Of a stretch of 40,403 nt of DNA, positions 25,034 to 33,750 are shown in pieces; the stretch's first letter is position 1; each line of letters opens with the position of its first letter. Source of the stretch: an uncultured Eubacterium sp. GTDB lineage: Bacteria > Bacillota > Clostridia > Lachnospirales > Lachnospiraceae. The translations under genes and the position numbers were made by a program. The stretch covers positions 1-40,403 of the forward strand of contig CAJUTR010000026.1 of assembly GCA_910589665.1 (NCBI GenBank), read 5' to 3'. The notes under the pieces were generated by a model. It was not told the DNA's origin, searched no databases, and saw only the letters and a list, made by a program, of their open reading frames with translations.

Positions 25034-27773
25034 TTATTTCTTCTTGAGCTTCATCGTCTTTTTGTATCCGGTCTTTTTGCCTAGCTGTTTTTTGTAGCCT
25101 TTGATCAGCTTTTTCGGAACTTTGATGATAGCTTTTTTCGAGATTCCTTTGATGGCATTATCTGCGATATCCACGACGCTGTTTGCCTGGATCGTGATGC
25201 TTTTTAACTTCTTACATCCATAAAATGCGTTCTTTCCAAGTTCGTCTATCGATTTCGGTAAAACGATGCTTTTCAGTTTCGTACACTTACGGAAGGAGGA
25301 GGCTCCGATAATTTCTACCGAACGTCCCATTTTGATCGAGGTAACATTTTTGCAACCGTAAAATGCGTAGTCTTCAATGCTTGTAACGTTATTACCGATC
25401 GCAATTGATGTCAGTTTCGTGTTTTTGTAGAAAGCATTTTTTCCGATCGAGGTGACTTTATAGGTCTTTCCGTCGCAGGTAACGGTAGCCGGAATGGTTA
25501 GGGATTTGAGTCCCTTGCTTGAGGTACTAGCGAGTTCTACCTCACCTTCTTCTTCATCCGTGATGTGATATAGAAGGTTTTTACTGATCAGCGTATCTTC
25601 TTTACTGTATACGCTGTCTTTTCCAGAACTGTATGGTAGAATCGTAAAATTCATGCGGGCAGCGCCGGTGTAATGATTGATTCCCTGAACGACGGCATAG
25701 GCAGTACCTTCATTGATATTTGCCTCATAGGTCAATGCGTAATCCACATCCTGCACAAGCGTCTTACCATTTAGTACTACCGTTACATTTGGTTTCTTTT
25801 CAGAACCATCAAATGTGTATATTGTATCGGACAATGTCATTGCCGCTTGTTCCAAAGAAATCCTCTCGATTGTATAAGTAACGACTTTCTCTCCCTTGTA
25901 GATCCCTTTTCCAGTTACCGTAACGGTTGCTTCTCCCGGCTCGGTATCATTTGCGTAGGTCAGTTCGTAATCCGTTCCTTCGGTTAGCAGTTTTCCCTCC
26001 GGATCCTTTACGGTAACCGCCGGTTTTTTGGAACTGCCATCATATAAAACGGATGTATATTCCAAAGATATATCGTAGTTTTCCGCTGGGTTTTTGTAGA
26101 TGGTGTACGTTTTATCCACGCTACCTTCACAAGTGCCTATCCCTGTCACGGTAACGGTCGCGGTACCCTCGTCTATATCATCTTTGTAAGACAATGTGTA
26201 ATCCTTTCCCTCGACAAGTGTTTCCTCCCCGTATTTTACCGTTACGTCGGGATCTTGTTTCTGTCCATTATACAGGATTTCTTGGTAGGCAAGGCTAATG
26301 TCGCAATTTTCCAGGAGACGATATATCTCAAAGGGAATTTCCTTTTCGCCTTTCCATATACCGATTCCTTTAAAAATGATTGATGCAGTTCCGCAATCCG
26401 TATTATTTTTATATGAAATGGTGTAATGTTCTCCATTTTTTAAGGTAAAGGAGTGTTGTTGTGTGTTACAAGTAACTGTTGGATCTTCTATAAGAATCGG
26501 TTTACCAGTATGTTCATAACGCAGGGATTCGGGAATAAAACTTACAATATGGGATGTTGCAAAATCAATTCCTTCCTTTGCGTCTGCATATTGTATCTGA
26601 TTTTTTTTACAATACTCAATTTGATAGTCATTCGTACAAAGAACCAAACAGGAACCTGTAGGAAAGTTGTCCTCTCCTATATAGGTCAGTGAGGCGGGAA
26701 GCGCTACAATGCAGCCTGAATGCTGTTCCAAATGACCTTTCAATGCCTGGTTTCCAAGTTTCTCCAGTTTGGCAGGAAGAGTGATAAGCTTATTACCAGT
26801 AAAATGATTGAATGCACCATGACCAAATTCCTTAACTGTTGACGGAATCTGAATCTCGTTAAGAGATGAACTTTCAAAAACGGCACTGGTATTAGAAAGC
26901 TTTGTGCTTCCCAAAATTTCTAGTCCTTCATGAAGAATTGCTTTTTTCAGTTTGCTACAATTAGAAAATGCACCACCCATAATTTGTTTTACGGTCTTGG
27001 GTACATCAATTTCAGTAATACTACAATAGGCAAAAGCAAATTCGTCGATGGTTTCCAATCCTTCATTTAATACGACTTTTTTCAACGATGTACAGTTATA
27101 AAATGTCGATGTTTTAATGCTTTGAACTTTTGATGGTATTTCAATTTCCGGCAACTGATAGCAGTCGTGGAAAGCGCTATCACCAATCTGCTCTACCGTA
27201 TTAGGCAAGATAATTTCTTTAAGTTCTTCGCATTGTGTGAAAGTATAACTTCCAATGGTTTTCAATCCCTCATGCAGATTAACTTTTTCCAGTGTGTTAC
27301 ACGCAGCAAAAGCATTGTCACCAATTGATGTAACAGATGGTGGGATGTCTATTTCTGCTAACGAGGTGCACTGAACAAATACATATTCTCCAATTTTCTC
27401 TAAATGCTGTGGCAGTACAATATCGGTTAATTTTGTGCAGTTTGAAAAACTGGAGTCTTTGATTTCCGTTAACGTATCAGGTAAAGATACCTGAACGACG
27501 TTTGAAAAATTGTAAAACTGAATGGAAGTGATCCCTTCTTCCACTACTATTTTTGTTACGGATTCGGATTGTTCCAGTGTTGCTGCAATTTCACAAGCCC
27601 CTGTGCCCGATATCGTCATCGTCCCGGTTTCCTCATCAAACTGTGCTGTCCATTCCTCTGTCGTTTCTACTCCCCCCAGTTGTTTCCGCCGCCATCGCAG
27701 ATCCCGGCTGCGATGTTAGCAGTAGTGCTGCCGTCATAAGGGCGGCCATGATACGTTTTGTTCTTTTCTTCAT
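25034..27773 (-). pseudogene. BspA-type LRR surface protein with signal peptide out of frame (C6 tract)
   Basis: The body (from 27619 leftward, 861 residues) has about 13 BspA-type (LRR_5) repeats in its N-terminal part, a middle region with about four ~75-residue modules ('YDGSSKKPAVTVKD... DYELTYANDTEPGEATVTVTG'), and a C-terminal block of further LRR_5 repeats ending in a Lys-rich tail. No LPXTG motif. An ideal signal peptide, MKKRTKRIMAALMTAALLL ending AMAA, starts at 27773 after AGGAGGAAG but runs in a different frame and stops after about 44 codons. Removing one base from the run of six C at 27672-27677 joins the two frames exactly. It is thus an inactivated gene, a phase-variable gene in its off state, or a sequencing error. 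Family members are adhesins or surface proteins. Confidence 0.8.
27672..27677 (-). repeat. Homopolymer C6 (G6 on coding strand) at the frame break
   Basis: Six C residues on the plus strand, just after the signal peptide region. Five would place the signal peptide in frame with the LRR body. Such short G tracts can slip during replication. Confidence 0.6.
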
Positions 27774-28358
27774 CCTTCTTCCTCCTCTACTAATATAAAA
27801 TCTTGCGGAATCTCAAAGCTGGAAAATAGCAGTGTTTCAGATTCCTTTTGTATAAAAATCCCCCGTTTTTTTGCCAAAATACTTGCCAAAACCATCGAAA
27901 AGAAGCAATGCGCATTTTTCGATTGAAGGCGATTTTTCATGTTACTTATTAGTTCTGGTGATCATGTCGTTATGTCGGTTCTTCAAAACTGCAAAAGAAA
28001 ACGATTTTGCTCCATTTATTCACTTGAACGAGAGTGGGATCCAATCAAAGTATACTTCCTCTCCGTATCAGAGAGAAATGTAAAACGGAATTTAATGCAG
28101 GAACCGCTGCAGAATGTTCTGGCAAACGTAAGAAATCAGATTTATACGTGTTTTGTCCAATTCTATTATGATCACTTGTCAAAGTGCAATACCAGCTTTT
28201 CTGGCCGCATTCTCTCATGCTTCTGAGAGAAAGTCAGATTAAATGAACTTTGGGTATATACAAGCAGTATAGCACAGATAATAATATAATGCAAATACTT
28301 TTTGCAAAATAGTATTTGCTAAATCTGCATAAGACAGTCGATCCCTTTAAAGAAATAT
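27774..28358. other. AT-rich intergenic region without a recognised gene
   Basis: About 585 bases. A 95-codon ORF near 27939-28226 (+) has no family resemblance, no good ribosome site and an unusual Cys/Phe/Arg-rich composition, so it is not called. A short hairpin with GAGAGAA arms lies near 28210 and a 9-bp perfect inverted repeat at 28291-28319 beyond the permease stop. No tRNA or other RNA is seen. Confidence 0.5.
28291..28319 (-). terminator. Possible terminator of the two-component/ABC operon
   Basis: GCAAATACT with AGTATTTGC, a perfect 9-bp stem with an 11-base loop, about 40 bases after the permease stop. There is no clear T tract, so it is only a candidate. Confidence 0.4.
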
Positions 28359-30548
28359 TTAAACCATGGCATCATTCCGCAATGTTTCATTCAAGTCACA
28401 CTGCAAAAGACGCTTTCCGCCAATATAATAAGCAAGTGCGACAAACAATACGATCGCAGCCGCAAATATCAAAATAGGAAGAATCGGAACTTCTGACCAG
28501 AATACCATCGGGTCTAAATGGCTTGCTGTTACGGCAAACTGCACAAACAGTACAGTAAGCGCTAATGTAATCAAAAGTGGTTTCCCTGCTATCACAAGCG
28601 CTTCAATACAGAACATGCTCCTCATTTCCAGCGGTGTCAAGCCAATGGACATATACCTCGCGAATTCCCGCTTTCTTTGGCGGAGAAACCCTAATGTATT
28701 CGAAAAGACATTTGCAATTCCGATCATAGCAAGCAATACACAAAAAGCTCCCAAAATCATTACCATGCCTTGGATCAAACTGTCATTCGACAATCTTTCT
28801 TGTATTCGATTTTCACTTTCGATTTCATACGGCTCTGATACAAGCTGCGCGATTTCCTGTTCCAGACCGTTTAAATCTGTAAGATTTGCAGTTCCGTTTG
28901 AAAGAATACGGATATAACTGTCGGATTCCGCTTCACATACCTCTCCTAGAGTTTGATTCCACATAGAAAGCGGGATAAAATGTACAAGTGTATAATTATC
29001 ATATTCTTCCCTCAGCGCGGGAGTTGTCTGTGTATAAGATAAAATAGGGATTTCTACCGTTTTGTCGTTTTTATAAAGAATTGTTGCCTGGTTATCCTCC
29101 CTCACAAAAGGTACATATTTTTTATCGCGGAAATTGCTGTTTATACTATCCCAGATTTGATTTAATACGATTGCGCCATTAAGACTTGGTGTAATCCCAA
29201 TCTGTGAACAGAAGTCTAGAAAGCTTGTGTCGTCCAAAACAATGATCGGTGCAGATACTGGAAACTGTCTATTCCTTTTCGGCGTTCCCGCAACGGGTTC
29301 AAGTCCGCCAAGTGATGTCAGTTCATCGCTCTGAAATCCTTCTGACAGGAACGTCATTGTTTTCGCCTTTTGATATACCGTGGCATCTTGTACCCCAGAC
29401 ACCTTCTGCACTTCATCTGTTAAGCCAAAATCTGATATTTCTGTGTTCTTTAAGGTTATCATGATATCCCACGCATCCTGATACCGTTCAAAATAGGTAT
29501 ATCTCGTACTGATACCTGCAAGGGTAGTAAAGCAAATCATGATAGAAAACCCGAGAAAAGATAACAATAATGATAAGGTGGATATCCTTAGGGATTTCTT
29601 TCGGGCCTTCAATGCGTTTCCAGCAAGCTCCCCTTTTATGCCAAAAATATGAGATAACATCCGAGAATGTTTCGTTTTCTTTAACAGGAAACCATTTGTA
29701 TTTCTGATTGCTTCAAGTGGTGTCATTCTGCTCAATTTTCTTGCAGGAATCCACGCAGAACAAATTACAGTTAAGAACGAAATGAAAACAGTAGCCGCAA
29801 ACAGGGACGGATGATATTGAAAGACAGCTTCGTGGCGTCCAGATACATCCGCAGCAAAAAAATTGACGGCTTTTATTACCCCATAGCTGATGAAAATACC
29901 CAACATACTGCCAAGCAGCATTGGAACTATGCTTAAGGCCGCCGCTTCCTGCAGCAGACAGGTTCTGATCTGCCTCGGTGTAGCCCCGATACTGGAAAAT
30001 ATGCCAAATTGATGGATCCTGGCATTCATGGATAATTCAAAGGAGCCTCGAATGATCAAGATCAACGACACCGCCACGATCATTAGTATCACCACATACA
30101 GCGCCAAAAGCATCGGCGGTTCCTCATCCTCTGGGTCGTGTATAAAATAGCGGGATAGGAGCAATGAGTGGTATTGGATGGAATCCTTATTAAGTCCGAG
30201 CTGTGCTGCAATGAATGGCATATCGCGATAAATCGTCCTAACGTTCTTAAAATATACATCCACCACGGTTCTTTCTTTTTTAGGTAAATCCTCGTTGATG
30301 ACCGCTTTTTCTACGTTCGCAAATTGACATATCATAGCTAACTCATCGGAACCTAATGTTTCACAAACAATGCGTCCCTGCCAGTCGCCCTCCTTCAATA
30401 TGATTTGTTCAACATCATACGCCCAGAAATTGTAAGCTATGCTGCATAACAGTGATAAAAATATGGTAGCAACGAGAGCAGCCGCCATAATTGATATGCT
30501 GGATGCGCGGTTATTTTTAAGATAGTTTTTGGAGTAGTCTTTCCACAT
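28359..30548 (-). CDS. ABC transporter permease with duplicated FtsX domains
   Basis: A ~729-residue membrane protein with eight predicted membrane segments in two sets of four: near residues 15-40, 150-175, 205-230 and 250-270, then 325-350, 590-620, 645-670 and 690-715. Extracellular domains of about 110 and 240 residues follow the first segment of each set. This is the FtsX/MacB-type duplicated topology of transporters for antimicrobial peptides, lantibiotics or lipoproteins; it has eight rather than the ten segments of BceB. FGIFSSIGATPRQIRTCLLQ and YMSIGLTPLEMRSMFCIEA are the paired coupling loops. ATG at 30548 is preferred, nine bases after GGAGG; a GTG at 30557 overlaps the ATPase stop. 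Confidence 0.9.
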   Translation of the reverse strand: MWKDYSKNYLKNNRASSISIMAAALVATIFLSLLCSIAYNFWAYDVEQIILKEGDWQGRIVCETLGSDELAMICQFANVEKAVINEDLPKKERTVVDVYFKNVRTIYRDMPFIAAQLGLNKDSIQYHSLLLSRYFIHDPEDEEPPMLLALYVVILMIVAVSLILIIRGSFELSMNARIHQFGIFSSIGATPRQIRTCLLQEAAALSIVPMLLGSMLGIFISYGVIKAVNFFAADVSGRHEAVFQYHPSLFAATVFISFLTVICSAWIPARKLSRMTPLEAIRNTNGFLLKKTKHSRMLSHIFGIKGELAGNALKARKKSLRISTLSLLLSFLGFSIMICFTTLAGISTRYTYFERYQDAWDIMITLKNTEISDFGLTDEVQKVSGVQDATVYQKAKTMTFLSEGFQSDELTSLGGLEPVAGTPKRNRQFPVSAPIIVLDDTSFLDFCSQIGITPSLNGAIVLNQIWDSINSNFRDKKYVPFVREDNQATILYKNDKTVEIPILSYTQTTPALREEYDNYTLVHFIPLSMWNQTLGEVCEAESDSYIRILSNGTANLTDLNGLEQEIAQLVSEPYEIESENRIQERLSNDSLIQGMVMILGAFCVLLAMIGIANVFSNTLGFLRQRKREFARYMSIGLTPLEMRSMFCIEALVIAGKPLLITLALTVLFVQFAVTASHLDPMVFWSEVPILPILIFAAAIVLFVALAYYIGGKRLLQCDLNETLRNDAMV

Positions 30549-30553
30549 GCTGC

Positions 30554-31234
30554 TCACCTCCGCTTCTGGTCGCTGACAATCTGCCCGTCTTCGATGGTCA
30601 CAATTCGATCGGCTTCCAATGCAATTTTTTCATCATGGGTAATAAGAAGTATCGTCTGTTTGAAGTTTCGGTTTGACAGCTTTAAAAGGTCAATAATTTC
30701 CTTTGAATTTTTTTGGTCAAGGTTTCCTGTTGGTTCATCAGCGAAAAGAAGCGCGGGGCGGTAGATCAAAGACCTTGCGATTGCGACTCGTTGCTGCTGT
30801 CCTCCAGATAGCTGGCTTGGCAGGCTTTCCAGTTTGTCCTCGATTCCCAATGTCTTTACGATCGTTTTAAAGTATTCGAAATCTGGCTTCCTCTTGTCTA
30901 GCAGCATAGGCATAAGGATGTTTTTTTCTGCTGTCAGTGTGGGGATCAGATTGTAAAACTGGTAAACCAATCCAACCTTTCTCCTTCTGAAAATTGCGGC
31001 GTCCGTAGCATTTAGTCCGCTCAGGTCAACACCGTCTATTGTTACCGTGCCTTTTGTCGGTTTGTCTACGCTTCCCAGAATATGCAAAAGCGTGGACTTT
31101 CCAGAGCCGGACGCTCCAATCATTGCAACAAAATCGCCTTTTTCAATAGATAGACTGATTCCATTTAAAGCAGTAACTTGATTGTCGCCTTTGCCAAATA
31201 CTTTTTCGATACCGTTACATCTTAGTATTGCCAT
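30554..31234 (-). CDS. ABC transporter ATPase (MacB/LolD type)
   Basis: A 226-residue nucleotide-binding subunit with Walker A GASGSGKST, Q-loop LVYQFYNLIPT, signature LSGGQQQRVAIARSL, Walker B LLFADEPTGNLD and H-loop LLITHDEK. The EPTGNLD wording is typical of the LolD/MacB/BceA group that pairs with FtsX-type permeases. It should act with the adjacent permease in ATP-driven removal of, or resistance to, a membrane-active peptide, or in mechanotransmission. AGGAGG lies 10 bases before the ATG. A promoter and structured leader lie between it and the histidine kinase gene. Confidence 0.95.
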   Translation of the reverse strand: MAILRCNGIEKVFGKGDNQVTALNGISLSIEKGDFVAMIGASGSGKSTLLHILGSVDKPTKGTVTIDGVDLSGLNATDAAIFRRRKVGLVYQFYNLIPTLTAEKNILMPMLLDKRKPDFEYFKTIVKTLGIEDKLESLPSQLSGGQQQRVAIARSLIYRPALLFADEPTGNLDQKNSKEIIDLLKLSNRNFKQTILLITHDEKIALEADRIVTIEDGQIVSDQKRR

Positions 31235-31290
31235 GTTGCCAAGTCCTCCTGTTTGCTATTCTCTATTGCACTCGCAGCAGGGCTGCTCGT

Positions 31291-31338
31291 TAGCTTACGA
31301 AGTTCGCCCTTGTAAGCAAGCGAACTTCTTGTAAGCTA
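31291..31338 (-). promoter_or_regulatory. Structured leader upstream of the ABC genes
   Basis: An inverted repeat of two 8-bp blocks (TAGCTTAC/GTAAGCTA and AAGTTCGC/GCGAACTT, with a small asymmetric bulge) folds into a long hairpin. A second copy of GTAAGC at 31312-31317 can compete for the same partner, so two exclusive folds are possible. It lies between the candidate promoter and the ATPase start. Confidence 0.6.
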
Positions 31339-31339
31339 T

Positions 31340-31371
31340 ATTATAACAAATGAAAGTGACATCTCGGTGAC
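31340..31371 (-). promoter_or_regulatory. Candidate regulated promoter of the ABC genes with direct-repeat operator
   Basis: Minus-strand TATAAT at 31340-31345 without a good -35 box. In its place is a direct repeat GTCAC-N6-GTCAC (31356-31371, 11-bp period), the spacing expected for tandem OmpR-family regulator binding. The adjacent OmpR-type regulator is the obvious candidate to bind it. The assignment is inferred. Confidence 0.55.
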
Positions 31372-31414
31372 TGTACCCGAGGGCATCAAATGGTTTATGT
31401 GATTCGCACTCGTT

Positions 31415-32641
31415 TTATAAGGTATAGAAACGAATCTCAAAACAAGCTCCGCCATTTGGAAGATTGAATGCACGGATGATTCCGTTCTGCATTTCTATGA
31501 TTGCTTTTGAGAGGGAAAGTCCGATTCCAATTCCAGTATTTTTTGCTTTTTCCCCACGATAGAATCGCTCAAACAAATGCGGCAAGTCCTCTTTTGCAAA
31601 GCCCTCCCCCTCGTCCCAGATCCGTATCTGCACATACAGCGGATTTTTCTCATAAGAACAATGAACAGCGGTGTCTGTTGCGGTTGCTTCCATACAGTTT
31701 TTCATCAAATTCATGACTGCTTCCATCGTCCAGTTTACATCCACATTGATGTTCATCTCCCCCATTTCCGGCACATCGATCAGAACGCCTTTCTGCATGA
31801 ATAATTCATACAAATTGTCCGATGCAAGGGAAAGGATTGTAAAAACATCTGTCGGTTTTCTGTCAAATGTAAGCGTTCCCGCATCAATGCGGGACAATAG
31901 CAATAACGCTTCTTCTAAATGAATGAGCCTGTTTATCTGTCGTTCTATATCCTTCATATAGGCGTGCATGTCACATGCCATAGAGGTATGCTGTTGCTGC
32001 GTTTCCACGACATGGGCATCCCTCACATGTTCTTTCGCCATCTGGACAGTTAAGGAAATAGACGTGATCGGTGTTTTAAGCTGATGGGCAATATTAGAAA
32101 GATTTTCTGCAAAATTGTTTCGTGCTGCCAGGGCTTCTTCCCTTGTCTGATAAAGTTCTGTCACCGTTTTATATATTTCATCTTGCAGTTTTGAACATTC
32201 ATCATCCGAAGTTTCAAAAACCAATCCCTGAACACCTGTATTTATTTTTTCCAAATATCTCGTCAATGCTTGGATGCGGGCGTCTGTTTTTTTATGCCAA
32301 TACCGGAAAGAGAGAACGAATAGTATGCCGCCCGCCAAAAAAACGAAAATGGCAATCCAATGAGCTGTCGTATCCGTAATCCCTAAGTTTGATGGATCAT
32401 AACCAAAGTTTGATACTATATTTTCGCCTGTCATATGGAAATCATGTGTTTTCAATAATTCCAAAACAGCCTGTCGGGTATCTGGATCTTTTTCGATCAT
32501 ACGTTCACAAAATCCGCTCAATATTTGAAAACATACCTGACGATAGTAAACGGTAAGAAGGTAGGTAGTTGTCGCCGCTACGATCAGAGCGACCGAGAGA
32601 ACAAACGGAATTGTTGTTTTTATATTTGATTTTTTACTCAT
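31415..32641 (-). CDS. Sensor histidine kinase
   Basis: A 408-residue membrane kinase. Two membrane segments (about 10-32 and 90-110) flank an extracellular loop of roughly 55 residues. There is no clear HAMP motif. The dimerisation domain has NIAHQLKTPITSI with the phospho-accepting His, followed by N-box NLMKNCMEA, G1 DEGEGFA, F-box LFERFYRG and G2 GIGIGLSLSKAI. The loop is longer than in BceS-type kinases and shorter than typical sensor domains. The ATG overlaps the response-regulator stop by 4 bases. It probably senses the peptide or stress handled by the downstream ABC transporter. Confidence 0.94.
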   Translation of the reverse strand: MSKKSNIKTTIPFVLSVALIVAATTTYLLTVYYRQVCFQILSGFCERMIEKDPDTRQAVLELLKTHDFHMTGENIVSNFGYDPSNLGITDTTAHWIAIFVFLAGGILFVLSFRYWHKKTDARIQALTRYLEKINTGVQGLVFETSDDECSKLQDEIYKTVTELYQTREEALAARNNFAENLSNIAHQLKTPITSISLTVQMAKEHVRDAHVVETQQQHTSMACDMHAYMKDIERQINRLIHLEEALLLLSRIDAGTLTFDRKPTDVFTILSLASDNLYELFMQKGVLIDVPEMGEMNINVDVNWTMEAVMNLMKNCMEATATDTAVHCSYEKNPLYVQIRIWDEGEGFAKEDLPHLFERFYRGEKAKNTGIGIGLSLSKAIIEMQNGIIRAFNLPNGGACFEIRFYTL

Positions 32642-33309
32642 ATCTCATCCTCCATACGATAGCCAAAGCTTCGCACTGTTTTTAAGCAGGACGGATGATG
32701 GAGTTTTTCCCTAAGACGTTTCATTGTCACGGTCAGCGTATTATCATTGACATAATTCCCGTTATGGTCCCAAATTTGAGCCAGCAGCCGTTCTCTTGTG
32801 ACGGTTTTTCCCTTATTTTCCATCAAAAGCTGCAAAAGCTGGTATTCTGTTTGGCTAACAGGAATTTCTTCTTTGTCACAAAATACTGCCATTTTGTTTT
32901 TATCCAATGAAATGGAACTGCAGGAAAGATACTGGCTCTGCACATTCCCTGCTCTGCGCATCAGTGCGTGGATGCGGGAATACAGGATTTCTAATTCAAA
33001 GGGTTTTGTTACATAATCATCTGCCCCATATTCAAAGCCAGAAATAATATCACGAGTATCATCTCGGACAGTCAGAAGGATAACTGGAAGTTCTTTCCAT
33101 CTTGAACGTATCCATCTGCATAAGCTGTTTCCCTCGCCGTCAGGCATATTCCAGTCAATCAGCGCAATGCTCGGAATATGGTGTTCCAATGCCTTCTTAC
33201 CGCTTTCCAACGTCCCAAATAGGGAAACGACATACCCTTTCTGGCTCAGATACTCTTTTACAGCCACTGCAATAGTTTCATCATCTTCTATATAATAGAT
33301 TTCCATCAT
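32638..33309 (-). CDS. OmpR-family response regulator
   Basis: A 223-residue regulator with a receiver domain (acidic pocket YYIEDDE, phospho-acceptor Asp in IALIDWNMPDG, Thr in LLTVRDD, Lys in VTKPFE) and a C-terminal winged helix (VSQTEYQLLQLLMEN, ERLLAQIWDHNGN, VTMKRLREKL). The ATG at 33309 is chosen since GGAGG lies 7 bases before it; a longer in-frame start at 33360 coincides with the predicted transcription start. It likely activates the ABC genes through the GTCAC direct repeat. Confidence 0.94.
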   Translation of the reverse strand: MMEIYYIEDDETIAVAVKEYLSQKGYVVSLFGTLESGKKALEHHIPSIALIDWNMPDGEGNSLCRWIRSRWKELPVILLTVRDDTRDIISGFEYGADDYVTKPFELEILYSRIHALMRRAGNVQSQYLSCSSISLDKNKMAVFCDKEEIPVSQTEYQLLQLLMENKGKTVTRERLLAQIWDHNGNYVNDNTLTVTMKRLREKLHHPSCLKTVRSFGYRMEDEI

Positions 33310-33365
33310 TTTTCTGCCTCCCTCTGATTTAAGCTGCCTCTCAAAATCGACTAAAAGCATTCTTT

Positions 33366-33394
33366 ATTATAGTCGGTAAAACGAATTAAATCAA
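33366..33394 (-). promoter_or_regulatory. Sigma-A promoter of the response regulator/kinase operon
   Basis: On the minus strand: TTGATT, a 17-base spacer and a perfect TATAAT, about 57 bases before the regulator start. Confidence 0.7.
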
Positions 33395-33590
33395 GGATCG
33401 TTGATTGTTCCTGTCTGCTCCAAAGCGTTCAAAAGCAGTATGAAAAATGTCTAACCAGTAGATCAGCTGCCCTTTTTATGATCAGCAACCGCCAACATAG
33501 CAAAGAAAGAAAAAAGTTTTGGTTTTTGGAAAACAGTGACATGCACTGAAAATAAAGGATTATGTAATGTAAATCAGTATTTAAAATAAA
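33395..33590. other. Intergenic region between divergent regulator and clpB
   Basis: AT-rich sequence without an ORF of note. Apart from the promoters and operator listed, I see nothing definite in it. Confidence 0.5.
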
Positions 33591-33617
33591 TTAGCACTCG
33601 AGGTTGACGAGTGCTGA
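33591..33617 (+). promoter_or_regulatory. CIRCE operator (HrcA binding site)
   Basis: TTAGCACTC-N9-GAGTGCTGA matches the CIRCE consensus TTAGCACTC-N9-GAGTGCTAA except for one base. It overlaps the -35 box of the clpB promoter, so HrcA should repress clpB until heat or unfolding stress. Confidence 0.92.
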
Positions 33618-33632
33618 TAATTGTGATATAAC
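33604..33632 (+). promoter_or_regulatory. Sigma-A promoter of clpB
   Basis: TTGACG, a 17-base spacer and TATAAC. The -35 box lies inside CIRCE. The leader would be about 110 bases. Confidence 0.85.
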
Positions 33633-33750
33633 ATAACTATAGGAGATTTCGGCCACGAATGTTCTGAATATGATTTGGCAAGTATAGTGTACAGAGAAGA
33701 GCGGTAAAAGATCATTTGTATAAGGTTTTTTTCAGAAAGGGTGAATGATT

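Noticed and set aside
25034..27619. Possible CRISPR or tandem DNA repeat in the LRR gene
   Set aside because: The repetition is at protein level (LRR_5 and ~75-residue modules) with diverged DNA; there are no identical direct repeats with unique spacers.
27939..28226. Plus-strand ORF of 95 codons in the gap between the LRR gene and the permease
   Set aside because: No ribosome site, odd Cys/Phe/Arg-rich composition and no family resemblance; a transposase remnant was considered but no motif was seen.
28359..33309. A strict BceRS-BceAB bacitracin module
   Set aside because: The permease has two large extracellular loops with eight membrane segments and the kinase has a ~55-residue extracellular loop, unlike BceB/BceS, so only the broader antimicrobial-type class is claimed.
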